Origin: Verrucomicrobiota bacterium | Lineage (GTDB): Bacteria; Verrucomicrobiota; Verrucomicrobiia; Limisphaerales; VHCN01 | Assembly (NCBI GenBank): GCA_016871675.1 | Contig: VHCN01000002.1 | Coordinates: 1 to 64,000 of the forward strand | DNA: 64,000 nucleotides | Reading direction: 5' to 3' | Part shown: positions 28,423 to 36,539 of the stretch, piece after piece | Layout of the letters: every line of letters starts with the position of its first letter | How positions within the stretch are numbered: the first letter of the stretch is position 1 | Position numbers and translations under genes: made by a program | The notes under the pieces: generated by a model | What the model was told of the DNA's origin: nothing | The model's database searches: none | The model's input: only the letters and a program-made list of their open reading frames with translations

Positions 28423-31269
28423 TCAATCGCCCGCCCTGCCTCGTCGCTCCGAAGCGCGGCGGCGCGCCTCGCGCATCGCGTCAAAGTTGGACGCGTCGGA
28501 TGCGGGGGTCTCTGGCGGTTCGGAGGTCGCCGAAGTTCCCGCCGCTTGGGAAGCCGGCTTCGATGCTGGTCGCGGCGCGAGCGCGGGCGAAATCGGGGCG
28601 CGCTTGCGGCGCTTGAACGTCTCGAACACGGAAGACGGTCTCGACGCAGGCGTTTGCGCGGGTTCCTCTTCCTCCGCTTTCGCGGCGACCGGACGCCTTC
28701 TTCCGAGACGCGCGACGAGGCCGGTTCGCCGTTCGAGCACTTCGGCGAGGAAGACCAGCAGCGCGGCGAGCACCAGCCACAGCGCGAGGTCCACCAACCG
28801 CGGGCGAACGGGCAGTGTTTTCCAAATCGAGGGAAGCTCGACGCGCGCCTCGCCGCCGGTCGCGGCGGAGAGTCGCTCAAGCGTGACCTTGCCGCGGTCC
28901 GCGGGCGTCGGCGCAAACTCGGGCGAATACGCCAGGCACACCGGCGCCAGCGTGACCGGGTTCAGGCCGGGAATCTGCACGGTGTTGAGCACGGTCTCGC
29001 GCCCGCGGATGGGCACGACCGCTTCGAGCAGGTCGGCGGATTTCCATGCGAGCGGCAGTTGCATCCGCGCCGGGGGCTGGCCGGGGATGCCGTGAAGCGC
29101 GGTCACCTTCGGCGCGGCAGCGAACGGCTCGGACTTGCGCTCGGGGTCGAGGTGCAGTTGCACGTAGCAAACACCGTCGCGGACTTCCTGAGTGAGCAGC
29201 ATGTTGTCGGGGAGTTGCGGTTGCTCGCCGGCGGTCCAGCGGATTTGCGTCGCGTAGAAGTCACCGACGGTTCCCCATTGCGCGAGCGGTCCGGCGAATG
29301 GTCCGTCCGCCTCGCCGGTGAAGGCGAGCACGCGGCCGCTGCCGGCCTGCCACGCGGCGATGACGGGCGCGGCGTATTCGTCCTCGCTGAGGATCGCGAG
29401 GTTGGCCTCGGGCCGGATGTAGCAAAGGTTGTAGCCGCCGACCGCGGGCACCTTCCAGTCGCCGAGCCCGCCGAGCGAGCCGAAGCCCGCCGTGGTCTTC
29501 ACGGGCGTCTCCTGCTCGACGAACGTGCTGCGCGCGACGGTGAACGTGTCCTGCGCGAAGATGCGCGGAATCTCCGTGGGCTGGTCGGTGAAGTAGATGT
29601 TCCCCTCGCCGAGCCGGGCGATGTCGATGAGCAACTGCGCGTCCACGTCCTGCTCCGTGCCGAGGCCGATGACGCTGACGGTGATGCCGGCCTCGCGGCA
29701 TTTGGCGAGGAGTTCCTGGTAGCGTCCTGGTTCCTCGGAGTCCGCGGCATCGGCGAAGAGGATGATGTGCCGCGTCTCGGACCTGGCCTTGAGGATCATC
29801 TGCGACGCGCCGACGAGCGCCTCGTAGATGAAGATGCCGCCGCCCTGCGAATCAATCGAGAGGATCTTCCCGCGATCGGATTTCACGCGGTCGGCCGTGG
29901 CGATGTCCACGATGATGTGTGGCGAGGAATCCACGGCGAGGACACCGAGTTCGTCGCCCGGCCCAAGCATGTCGAGCACCTGGACCGTGCCGATGTTGGC
30001 GAGGTCGATCTTCCGCTTGCCGTTGCCGACGGGCGCCTGCATCGAGCCGGAGCGGTCGAGCGCGACGACGATGGCGAGCGAGAGCTTGCGATGCTCGCGG
30101 CGCATTTCCATCGAGACAGGCAGGATGCGCTCGAACGGCGAGCCGAAGTAACCGCCGGGCGCGTAGCTCTTCTTGCCGCCGGTCATCATCAACCCGCTGC
30201 CGGTCGTCTCGACCCACGCGGCGATGGTCTCCATGCCCGCGCCGCCGAGGTGGCCGGCCATCACGTTCTCGACGAGGACGGCGGAGTATCTCGAAAGCTC
30301 CTCGAGCGACCAGCGGCACTCGGACGGGCGTTTGGCCGCGAGGTCCACGCCGCCCGCGCGCAGCAACTTCACGAGGCCGGAATTCTCGCCGTTGTTCGAC
30401 ACGGCGAGAATCGAGCGCGGGCCCTTCACGCCGACGAGCGCGCGGGCGGTGTTGTTCTCCGGCACCGGGTCGGCGGCCGCGGCTTTCACGTTCAACTGAT
30501 ATGGCGTCGTGCCCGGCTGGGTCGCCCGGTCGCGGAAGAGCAGGCGCGAAAGCCCCGCGGGCACGGCGCGCCGGCCCGATGCGATGACCGTCGCGCCGCG
30601 GTTGAGCTGGAATTCCACCTCCTGCTCGATCGAGGACTGCACCCAGGCCGTCATCAGATAACCCTGGCCGGGCAGCACCGAGTCGGGCGTCTGGAAGCCC
30701 GCGATCGCGAGGTCGTTCACGCCCGGTCGCGCGAGGTGGCGATGATCCACGGCGATGCCGCGCCCGGTCGCGCGCGCCGTCGCCGCGCCGGGATCGCGAC
30801 CGGTCCATTTGCCGTCGGAGAGCACGAGCACGCGGCCGCCCGCGTCCGGCGGGATGAGCGCGAGCGCAGTCTCGAGCGCGTCGCCGAGGTTCGACGCCTC
30901 GGGGCCGGCTTGCGCGTTGAAGCCCGCAAATTCCCCGCGCTGCGGAGGCCGCTCGACGACGGCGGACTGGCCGAACGAAACGACCGCGAGCTGGTCGCGC
31001 GGGCCCATCGCCTTCTGGATGAGGTCCACGGCTTCTTTCTCGGCCGCGAGCGCATCCGGCGGCATGGACTCGCTGCGGTCGGCCACGATCACGACCGTGC
31101 CGGAACGATCGGGCAGCTTGATCGCGGGCTGGCAAAGCGCGAGCACGACCAGCGCAAGCGCGGCCATGCGCAGCGCGCGCAGGAGCCGCGTTGGCAACGG
31201 CCACATGGCCAGCAGCACCCCGAGCGGGATGAGCAGCACCAGCCAGATGGGTTGGGCGAGGATCAGCAC
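28423..31269 (-). CDS. large membrane protein with two VWA-type domains and a glutamine-amidotransferase-like domain
   Basis: A 948-residue protein starting with GTG (31269). Two N-terminal helices (LVLLIPLGVLLAMWPL and MAALALVVLALCQPAI) precede a first von Willebrand A domain with MIDAS motif DRSES (about residue 65). A GATase-like Rossmann segment follows (RSILAVSNNGENSGLVKLLRAGG ... AAWVETTGSGLMMTGG), then a second VWA domain with DRSGS (VVALDRSGSMQAP) and ITVSVIGLGTEQDVDAQLL. A C-terminal helix (LVDLALWLVLAALLVFLAEVLE) is followed by a Pro/Arg-rich cytoplasmic tail of about 100 residues. This architecture is typical of VWA proteins in MoxR operons of Verrucomicrobiota and Planctomycetota. 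It is the last gene of the eight-gene operon, 46 nt after the BatA-like gene. Confidence 0.88.
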   Translation of the reverse strand: MLILAQPIWLVLLIPLGVLLAMWPLPTRLLRALRMAALALVVLALCQPAIKLPDRSGTVVIVADRSESMPPDALAAEKEAVDLIQKAMGPRDQLAVVSFGQSAVVERPPQRGEFAGFNAQAGPEASNLGDALETALALIPPDAGGRVLVLSDGKWTGRDPGAATARATGRGIAVDHRHLARPGVNDLAIAGFQTPDSVLPGQGYLMTAWVQSSIEQEVEFQLNRGATVIASGRRAVPAGLSRLLFRDRATQPGTTPYQLNVKAAAADPVPENNTARALVGVKGPRSILAVSNNGENSGLVKLLRAGGVDLAAKRPSECRWSLEELSRYSAVLVENVMAGHLGGAGMETIAAWVETTGSGLMMTGGKKSYAPGGYFGSPFERILPVSMEMRREHRKLSLAIVVALDRSGSMQAPVGNGKRKIDLANIGTVQVLDMLGPGDELGVLAVDSSPHIIVDIATADRVKSDRGKILSIDSQGGGIFIYEALVGASQMILKARSETRHIILFADAADSEEPGRYQELLAKCREAGITVSVIGLGTEQDVDAQLLIDIARLGEGNIYFTDQPTEIPRIFAQDTFTVARSTFVEQETPVKTTAGFGSLGGLGDWKVPAVGGYNLCYIRPEANLAILSEDEYAAPVIAAWQAGSGRVLAFTGEADGPFAGPLAQWGTVGDFYATQIRWTAGEQPQLPDNMLLTQEVRDGVCYVQLHLDPERKSEPFAAAPKVTALHGIPGQPPARMQLPLAWKSADLLEAVVPIRGRETVLNTVQIPGLNPVTLAPVCLAYSPEFAPTPADRGKVTLERLSAATGGEARVELPSIWKTLPVRPRLVDLALWLVLAALLVFLAEVLERRTGLVARLGRRRPVAAKAEEEEPAQTPASRPSSVFETFKRRKRAPISPALAPRPASKPASQAAGTSATSEPPETPASDASNFDAMREARRRASERRGRAGD

Positions 31270-31282
31270 TGCAAGATTTCCG

Positions 31283-31310
31283 AGTTCAAGGTTTCAAGTT
31301 TCAGGTTGGC
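31283..31310. repeat. heptamer tandem array, AGTTTCA family (intercistronic)
   Basis: Four 7-base units related to AGTTTCA (AGTTCAA, GGTTTCA, AGTTTCA, then GGTTGGC) in the 46-base gap between the BatA-like gene and the VWA gene. It starts 5 nt beyond the BatA-like stop codon. Degenerate but with period 7 throughout. Confidence 0.65.
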
Positions 31311-31315
31311 TGCGG

Positions 31316-33070
31316 TCACACGCGGCCTTTGCTTTGGGTCACGAGAACGAGGTGCGCGGCGAGCACGACGAGGGTGCCGAGCAGGAAGAGCCACACGACG
31401 GTGCTGTATTCGAGGCGCATGTCGCCGGGCCGCTCCCACTGCCCGAGGCGCGGCGCGGCGGCGCGACCGAGGTCGGATTCCTCGGGCGAGAGAAAGTTCA
31501 CCGCGAACTGGTTCGTCGCGCCGCCCGCGACGACCGCATGCAAGCCGGTGGTCTCGGGCTCGACCAGCAGGTTCGCGCCGGGTTGCGCCACTTCCTTCGC
31601 CGAGCCGTCCGCGCGCAGCAGTTTCACCGGTCCGCCCGGCGAGCGGAACGGCACGTCGCTGCCGAGGCGGAAGTTGTGCTCCGTGAGGCCCGGGGTTTCG
31701 CGCGACCGCCACGCGAGCAGGTTGTGGAACAACACGGGCCAGTTCGGCGTGTTGATCAGCGTGGACTGTGCGGGCGAGTGGAACAGCGCGACCTGCTGCC
31801 GGCCGAGCGCGTCCGTTTGCGCGAGCAACAGCGGCGTGTTGCCGGCGGTGATGACGGGCAGCGCGCCGGGCGGGTTCGTGGCGGATTCGGCGGACCACAG
31901 CACGCCCTCGAGTTCGAGGCCGCGCGTGAGCGGGTGACCCGCATCGAGCACGAACGGCCCGGTGAACGCGGTGACATTCGTGCCGGCGACGAAGCGCAGT
32001 CCCCACACGTTCGTGCCCGCGGGCGCGGCGCGGCCGGTGTGGATGACGAGTTCGGGCTGCGCCGTCACCGTGGAGCGGAGCCCGGTGGCGTCAAGCGTCC
32101 GCTGGATGAGCGCGCGGAGCGGTTCCTCCTCGATCGAAACCTGCACGCGCACGCGCTTGCGCGGCGGCGGAAGCAGCACCACGCGGTTGTCGGCGGCGAG
32201 CGAGTCCGCGGGCAGCACCGCCTCGATGGGCCCGGTCGCCGCGGGAAGCTGGAGGATGACGCGCTGGCGGCCGTTGGGCTCGAAGTTCAGCTCGGAGCGG
32301 TGCAGCAGGTTGGAGCCGGACATCACGCGCAATTCCGCGGCGGACGGCGATTTCGAATAGCTGCCGACTTCGAGCAGGCAGCGGTCGTTGTCGCCGTGCG
32401 CGGTGCGGGTCGCGTTGATGAACGCGAGGTTCGGCTCCGGCGCGCCGAAGCCCCACCATTGGAGGCGTCCGCCGGAAAACTCCGTCTGCGGCGGCGCGTG
32501 ATCGGTCAGCACAAGCAAGTCGGCCTGCGGCCCGCCGAGGTCGGAGGCGAGCCCGATGGCGGCGTCGAGCGAGGCCGTGGGCGCCTGGCAGCGCCATTGC
32601 GCGAGGAGCGCCGGGAGTTCGCGCGGGTTGGTGACGGGCGCGCCGAGCACGCGGGGTTTCGGGCCGGCCAGCACGAGGCGGATCGAAAGGAACTTGCGCC
32701 CCTTGAGGAGCGAGTTGACGGCGGCGACGGCGCGGGCGCGCGCGGTGTCGTTGCCGCGGCCTGCGAGCATCGAGAGCGAGTCGTCGAGCACGATCACGAG
32801 CGGCCGCGTGGTTTGCGGCAGCTGCCAGCGCGGGCCGGTCGCGGCGCACACCAGCAGCGTGAGCGCGAGCAATTCGAGGAAGAACACAAGCGGGAGTTGC
32901 AGCCGCTGGACTTTTGCGCCGCCTTCGCGCGATTGCATCTGAAACTGCCAGAGCAGGAGCGACGACACCTGGCGCCGGCGGAACTTGTTCCGCAGGATGT
33001 AAATCGCCGCCAGCGTTGGCAGCGCCGCGGCGGCGAGGAGCGCGAGCGGATAAGTCAGGAGGGGCAGCAT
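31316..33070 (-). CDS. BatA-type VWA membrane protein
   Basis: A 584-residue protein. The ATG at 33070 begins a BatA N-terminal pair of hydrophobic segments: LLTYPLALLAAAALPTLAAIYIL, then NKFRRRQVSSLLLWQFQ and PLVFFLELLALTLLVCAATG. A VWA domain with MIDAS motif DDSLSM (VIVLDDSLSMLAGRG) follows. The middle and C-terminal regions are beta-rich (EVGSYSKSPSAAELRV..., FRSPGGPVKLLRADG), with a final transmembrane helix (VVWLFLLGTLVVLAAHLVLV) and a short basic tail. In this gene class the VWA domain faces the periplasm and is thought to work with the MoxR chaperone ATPase. The open frame continues further upstream, but that part is unlike the family. Confidence 0.85.
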   Translation of the reverse strand: MLPLLTYPLALLAAAALPTLAAIYILRNKFRRRQVSSLLLWQFQMQSREGGAKVQRLQLPLVFFLELLALTLLVCAATGPRWQLPQTTRPLVIVLDDSLSMLAGRGNDTARARAVAAVNSLLKGRKFLSIRLVLAGPKPRVLGAPVTNPRELPALLAQWRCQAPTASLDAAIGLASDLGGPQADLLVLTDHAPPQTEFSGGRLQWWGFGAPEPNLAFINATRTAHGDNDRCLLEVGSYSKSPSAAELRVMSGSNLLHRSELNFEPNGRQRVILQLPAATGPIEAVLPADSLAADNRVVLLPPPRKRVRVQVSIEEEPLRALIQRTLDATGLRSTVTAQPELVIHTGRAAPAGTNVWGLRFVAGTNVTAFTGPFVLDAGHPLTRGLELEGVLWSAESATNPPGALPVITAGNTPLLLAQTDALGRQQVALFHSPAQSTLINTPNWPVLFHNLLAWRSRETPGLTEHNFRLGSDVPFRSPGGPVKLLRADGSAKEVAQPGANLLVEPETTGLHAVVAGGATNQFAVNFLSPEESDLGRAAAPRLGQWERPGDMRLEYSTVVWLFLLGTLVVLAAHLVLVTQSKGRV

Positions 33071-33157
33071 CGGGAAGGGCGGAGGGCGAGCAGCCGGAGC
33101 GCCGCGCGGTTGCGGCTGCATGTGACATGAGGCGCCGGGCCGCTTCGGCGTGGCGGC

Positions 33158-33192
33158 AATTCCGTGGTTCGCATTCCGAAGTCCACTTTCAT
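33158..33192 (-). repeat. degenerate heptamer array, CATTCCG family
   Basis: Five 7-base units, diverged from CATTCCG but ending like the other two copies in TTCAT. It overlaps the stop codon of the DUF58 gene in an ATGA, just as the arrays at 454 and 1881 sit on gene junctions. A 45-codon frame opens from its ATG (33192) and closes at 33055 inside the BatA-like gene; it looks like repeat-derived junk rather than a gene. Confidence 0.6.
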
Positions 33193-34055
33193 GCGGGCAG
33201 GAGCACACCGGCTTGCTCGAGGGCCGCGAGGGCGCCTTCGAAATCGTCGTCGGCCACGGGCACGAGGCGCGCGCCGCACTGGCGGCAGGCGTCGTGCCAC
33301 GCCTCCTGGTGGCGCGCGAGGTTGTCGCGGTATTCGCCCGCGACCGCGGCGTCCACGAAGAGGTCGAGGCCCTCGCCCGTCTCGCTGTCCACAAGGTGGA
33401 TGTTGCCGTGTTCGGGAGGTTCCGAGTCGGCGCGCGCGAGCAACTGGATGACGAACACTTCGGCCGCCGAGTCCGCGAGCCGGCGCAACACCGACAACGG
33501 GTTTCCCGGCCAGAGCAGGTCGCTCACGAGCACGCGGATGCCGAGCCGGCGAAGCCGGGGCGGCAGGATGGCGAACGATTCCTCGATGTTGCGCCTGCTC
33601 TCGAAGGCGAAGCCATCCCACGCCGACGGGCGCAGCGCGTCGTTGGCCACGCGCTGGAAGCCGTCGCCCGCGAGCCACGCGGCGTGCGTGCATTGCGCGT
33701 TTTCGGCGGCCATCGCGAGCGCGGCGGCGAGGCGCAGGAGCGCGGTGGATTTTTCCGAGCCGTCGAGCCGCATGGAGCGCGAGCCGTCGAGCACGAGGTC
33801 GAGGTGCGGGTTCACCTCCTCGCGGAAGAGCTTGATCGTGAGCCGGTCGCTCCGGGCGAAGACGTTCCAGTCGATGCTGCGCAAGTCGTCGCCGGGCTGA
33901 TACTCCCGGTAGTCCTGGAAATCGATCGAAGTGCCGGCGCGGCGGCCGATGCGGCTGCCGGATTGTCCGGCGAGCGCGCTTTGCGGCAGGGCGAGCGCGT
34001 AGCGCAGGCCGAGGGCTTCGCCGGCTTGGAGATGGTCACGGGCCGCGGTTTCCAT
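33189..34055 (-). CDS. DUF58 domain protein
   Basis: A 288-residue cytoplasmic protein of the DUF58 family. Its core signature is DFQDYREYQPGDDLRSIDWNVFARSDRLTIKLFREE, followed by a VWA-like fold with DGSRSMRL (DxSxS MIDAS). GIRVLVSDLLWPGNP and VQLLARADSEPPEHGNIHLVDSE-like blocks continue the fold. DUF58 proteins are nearly always encoded beside a MoxR AAA ATPase and BatA-type proteins and probably present substrates to that ATPase. Start ATG 34055, 13 nt after the ABC permease gene. Confidence 0.93.
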   Translation of the reverse strand: METAARDHLQAGEALGLRYALALPQSALAGQSGSRIGRRAGTSIDFQDYREYQPGDDLRSIDWNVFARSDRLTIKLFREEVNPHLDLVLDGSRSMRLDGSEKSTALLRLAAALAMAAENAQCTHAAWLAGDGFQRVANDALRPSAWDGFAFESRRNIEESFAILPPRLRRLGIRVLVSDLLWPGNPLSVLRRLADSAAEVFVIQLLARADSEPPEHGNIHLVDSETGEGLDLFVDAAVAGEYRDNLARHQEAWHDACRQCGARLVPVADDDFEGALAALEQAGVLLPA

Positions 34056-34068
34056 GGGTCGGGTGCGC

Positions 34069-35607
34069 TTACTTCACCGGCAGGGGCGGCGGCGCGGGGT
34101 TCTCCGGGCGGACGTAGGTTTTGAAAGCGCGGACTTGCTTGAGAAACCACGGCACGTTGACGGCCGCCATCAGCAGGGCGAAGCACAGGCTGAACGCGAG
34201 GTGGTGGCTGAGGTGGGCGGTGTCCTTGAGCGCGAACACATTGAACACGCTGCCGAGTTGCCGCTGTTGGAGTGTGTCCCACGTGAGCTTGTTCATGAAG
34301 AACAGCGCGAGGTTGGGCAGCACCGCCCACAGCGCGGGCACCAGCATCGCGAGCAGGCCCGCCATCATCGGACCGCGTTGAGGGAAGAAGCGCCGGTGCA
34401 GGAACAGCCCCGCGAGGCAGTAAGCCAGCGTGTAGGCAAACACCGCGGTGGAGCTCTGGAGAAAGTCGAGCGGCATGACCACGGTCGCGGGCGTGATTGA
34501 CCGGTCGTTGAACCACTCGCTCAGCAGCCACATGAACCCGAGCGTCACCGCGCCGAGCAGCGTCGCCCATGCCAGGCCGCCCGCGGAACCGTTGTAGAAG
34601 AAAAACGCGATCCAGCGCCGCGCCGGGTGGGTGGGAATCGCCCGCGCCACGCGCACGCTGCGTTCATCGCCTTCCGAGACGCCGAGCAGGAGCATCAGCA
34701 CCACGAACACCATCGTGATGGCCATCCACGCCTCGATGGGATCGATCCAGCCCTTCACGATGAACCACCCGAGCGCGGTCGCGCCGCCGATGAACCACGA
34801 GGCGGTGATGTAAACGCGGACGGGCATCGTGCGGTTGGAGGACGCCGGCGAGATCATCGCGATGGAAGCCACGTGCAGCAGGCCGAACGTAAGCCCGCCG
34901 AGCAGCACGGCCGTCAGCGCGTCGCCCCAAAACGACCACGACCCAAGCCGGCTGCCCACGCCGCTTTGAAGCATGAAGAACGACATGCCCGTGAGCCCGA
35001 CGACGCAACTGATCCCGAATCCGATCACCGGCAGCGCGATGAGAATCTTGAATCCCCTCGTCGCGGGCAGGCACGCCAGGAAGATGGCCGCTTGAATGGC
35101 GAGCACGTCCGCAAGGAACACGGCCGAGAGCGCGATGAAAATGGTGGGCAGGTCCACGCCGCGCAGAAGGTTCGTAAACACGAGGAAGGGCATGCACACG
35201 CTGAAGAACAGCACCGTCAGGTAAATGCCGCACATCAGCTTGCCGCGGATGATCCGCGCGGGGCTGAGCGTGGTGATGTAGAGCAGGTCCACGTTGTGCT
35301 CGGACCGCTCCGCCGCGAGCCGCACCGCGACATAAAGCGGGATGAACAGCAGGCTCATGAACGTGAGGATCGGCAGGAACACCTGCACGATGTCGCGCCC
35401 GAGCGCCTGCCGGCCCCCGCTCACACCTGCGAGCGAGCCACCCGCCATGACGCTGTAGCCGACGAGCATTCCGAGCATCGTGAAGAACAGCACCGCGAGG
35501 AACAGCAGCAGCATGCCGGTCACGGCCCAGCTCCGGACAGCTTGCCGGAGTTCTTTCACGACGACGGGGTTGAGTTCCCACGCGCGCAGTCTGGCGAGTG
35601 CGGCCAT
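34069..35607 (-). CDS. ABC-type transporter membrane subunit (ABC-2-like)
   Basis: A 512-residue permease with about 12 hydrophobic segments. NPVVVKELRQAVRSWAVTGMLLLFLAVLF is the typical N-terminus of ABC-2/NosY-type permeases. AAERSEHNVDLLYITTLSPARIIRGKLMCGIYLTVLFF is the conserved coupling region of the family (x-ERxxxTxxLLLxTPLSxxxIVxGK). The chosen ATG at 35607 lies 2 nt after the stop of the ATP-binding subunit gene. The second half repeats the TM layout with a soluble loop near 340-370. It probably exports a lipid-linked or large substrate, or works on envelope remodelling, as a partner of the ATPase at 35610. Confidence 0.88.
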   Translation of the reverse strand: MAALARLRAWELNPVVVKELRQAVRSWAVTGMLLLFLAVLFFTMLGMLVGYSVMAGGSLAGVSGGRQALGRDIVQVFLPILTFMSLLFIPLYVAVRLAAERSEHNVDLLYITTLSPARIIRGKLMCGIYLTVLFFSVCMPFLVFTNLLRGVDLPTIFIALSAVFLADVLAIQAAIFLACLPATRGFKILIALPVIGFGISCVVGLTGMSFFMLQSGVGSRLGSWSFWGDALTAVLLGGLTFGLLHVASIAMISPASSNRTMPVRVYITASWFIGGATALGWFIVKGWIDPIEAWMAITMVFVVLMLLLGVSEGDERSVRVARAIPTHPARRWIAFFFYNGSAGGLAWATLLGAVTLGFMWLLSEWFNDRSITPATVVMPLDFLQSSTAVFAYTLAYCLAGLFLHRRFFPQRGPMMAGLLAMLVPALWAVLPNLALFFMNKLTWDTLQQRQLGSVFNVFALKDTAHLSHHLAFSLCFALLMAAVNVPWFLKQVRAFKTYVRPENPAPPPLPVK

Positions 35608-35609
35608 CC

Positions 35610-36539
35610 TCACTGAACGCCTCCCTTCGTCACATTCATGAAAATGTCCTCCAGGTTCGCCTTGGTCTGCCGGAACTCGGCGACTTTGAACCCCTTCGCC
35701 ACGAGACCGCCGAGCAGTTCGCTCGAACGCGCCTCCTCGCCCTCGAGCTCGAAGTAAACCTCGCCGTTCACCTCGCGCGCGCCGACGACGTTCGGCGTCT
35801 GCAACAGTTCCTTCAACAGGTCGTGCTGCCGGTCGAGCACGCGGACGCACAGCGCGCGGTGCGGCGTGCTCTTCTTGAGCACGTCGTCAATCGTGCCGGT
35901 CTCGAGGATCTTGCCGCGCTCGATGATGACCACGCCGTTGCAGATCTCGGTGAGCTCCGTGAGGATGTGCGAGCTGATGAGGATGGCCTTCTTCTGCTGC
36001 GCGAGCAGGATGAGCAACTCGCGCAGTTCCACGCGCGCGCGCGGGTCGAGTCCCGCCGCGGGCTCATCGAGGATGAGCACGTCCGGATTCGGGATGAGCG
36101 CGCGGCCAAGCGTGACGCGCTGCTTCATGCCCTTGGACAGCGCCTTGATCTGCTTGTCGAGGATGGTCGTGACGCCGGTGAATTCCTCGACGGCGCGGAC
36201 CGCGTCGCCGCGCGCGCTGCCGCGAAGCCCGTAGGCGCGCGCGAAGAAGTCGAGATACTCGTGCACCGTCACGTCGGCGTGCGCGGGGAGCGAGTCGGGC
36301 ACGTAGCCGACGGTGCGGCGCGCGTATTCGGGTTCCTCGCGCACGGAGACGCCGTTGATGAGCACGTCGCCGCTGGTGGGTTCCTCGAGCGTGGCGATGA
36401 CGCGCATCGTGGTGGTCTTGCCCGCGCCGTTGGGACCGACGAAGCCGAAGACGTGGCCGGAATCGAACGAAAAGGAAATCGTGTCCACCGCGACCGTGCG
36501 GGCGAAGCGCTTGTGGAGGGCCTGGACCTGGACTTTCAC
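35610..36539 (-). CDS. ABC transporter ATP-binding protein
   Basis: A 309-residue ATPase. Walker A is GPNGAGKT at 35-42, the Q loop is near LEEPTSGDVLINGVSV, and the signature is LSKGMKQRVTLGRAL. Walker B is LILDEPAAGLDPRARVELREL and the switch His is ILISSHILTEL. The C-terminal extension of about 80 residues (VLDRQHDLLKELLQTPNVVGARE ... KANLEDIFMNVTKGG) is typical of drug/lipid exporters and gliding-type (GldA-like) ATPases. The start is a GTG overlapping the preceding stop (GTGA), so translation is coupled to the upstream membrane protein. Confidence 0.94.
   Translation of the reverse strand: MKVQVQALHKRFARTVAVDTISFSFDSGHVFGFVGPNGAGKTTTMRVIATLEEPTSGDVLINGVSVREEPEYARRTVGYVPDSLPAHADVTVHEYLDFFARAYGLRGSARGDAVRAVEEFTGVTTILDKQIKALSKGMKQRVTLGRALIPNPDVLILDEPAAGLDPRARVELRELLILLAQQKKAILISSHILTELTEICNGVVIIERGKILETGTIDDVLKKSTPHRALCVRVLDRQHDLLKELLQTPNVVGAREVNGEVYFELEGEEARSSELLGGLVAKGFKVAEFRQTKANLEDIFMNVTKGGVQ

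Noticed and set aside
28396-31686. A 1096-codon open frame on the plus strand opposite the double-VWA gene
   Set aside because: Composition typical of antisense of GC-rich coding sequence (runs of RRG, ERAE), while the minus strand encodes clear VWA motifs.
33055-33192. A 45-codon gene between DUF58 and the BatA-like gene, starting in ATGA
   Set aside because: It starts in a heptamer repeat, overlaps the BatA-like start and has no recognisable features.
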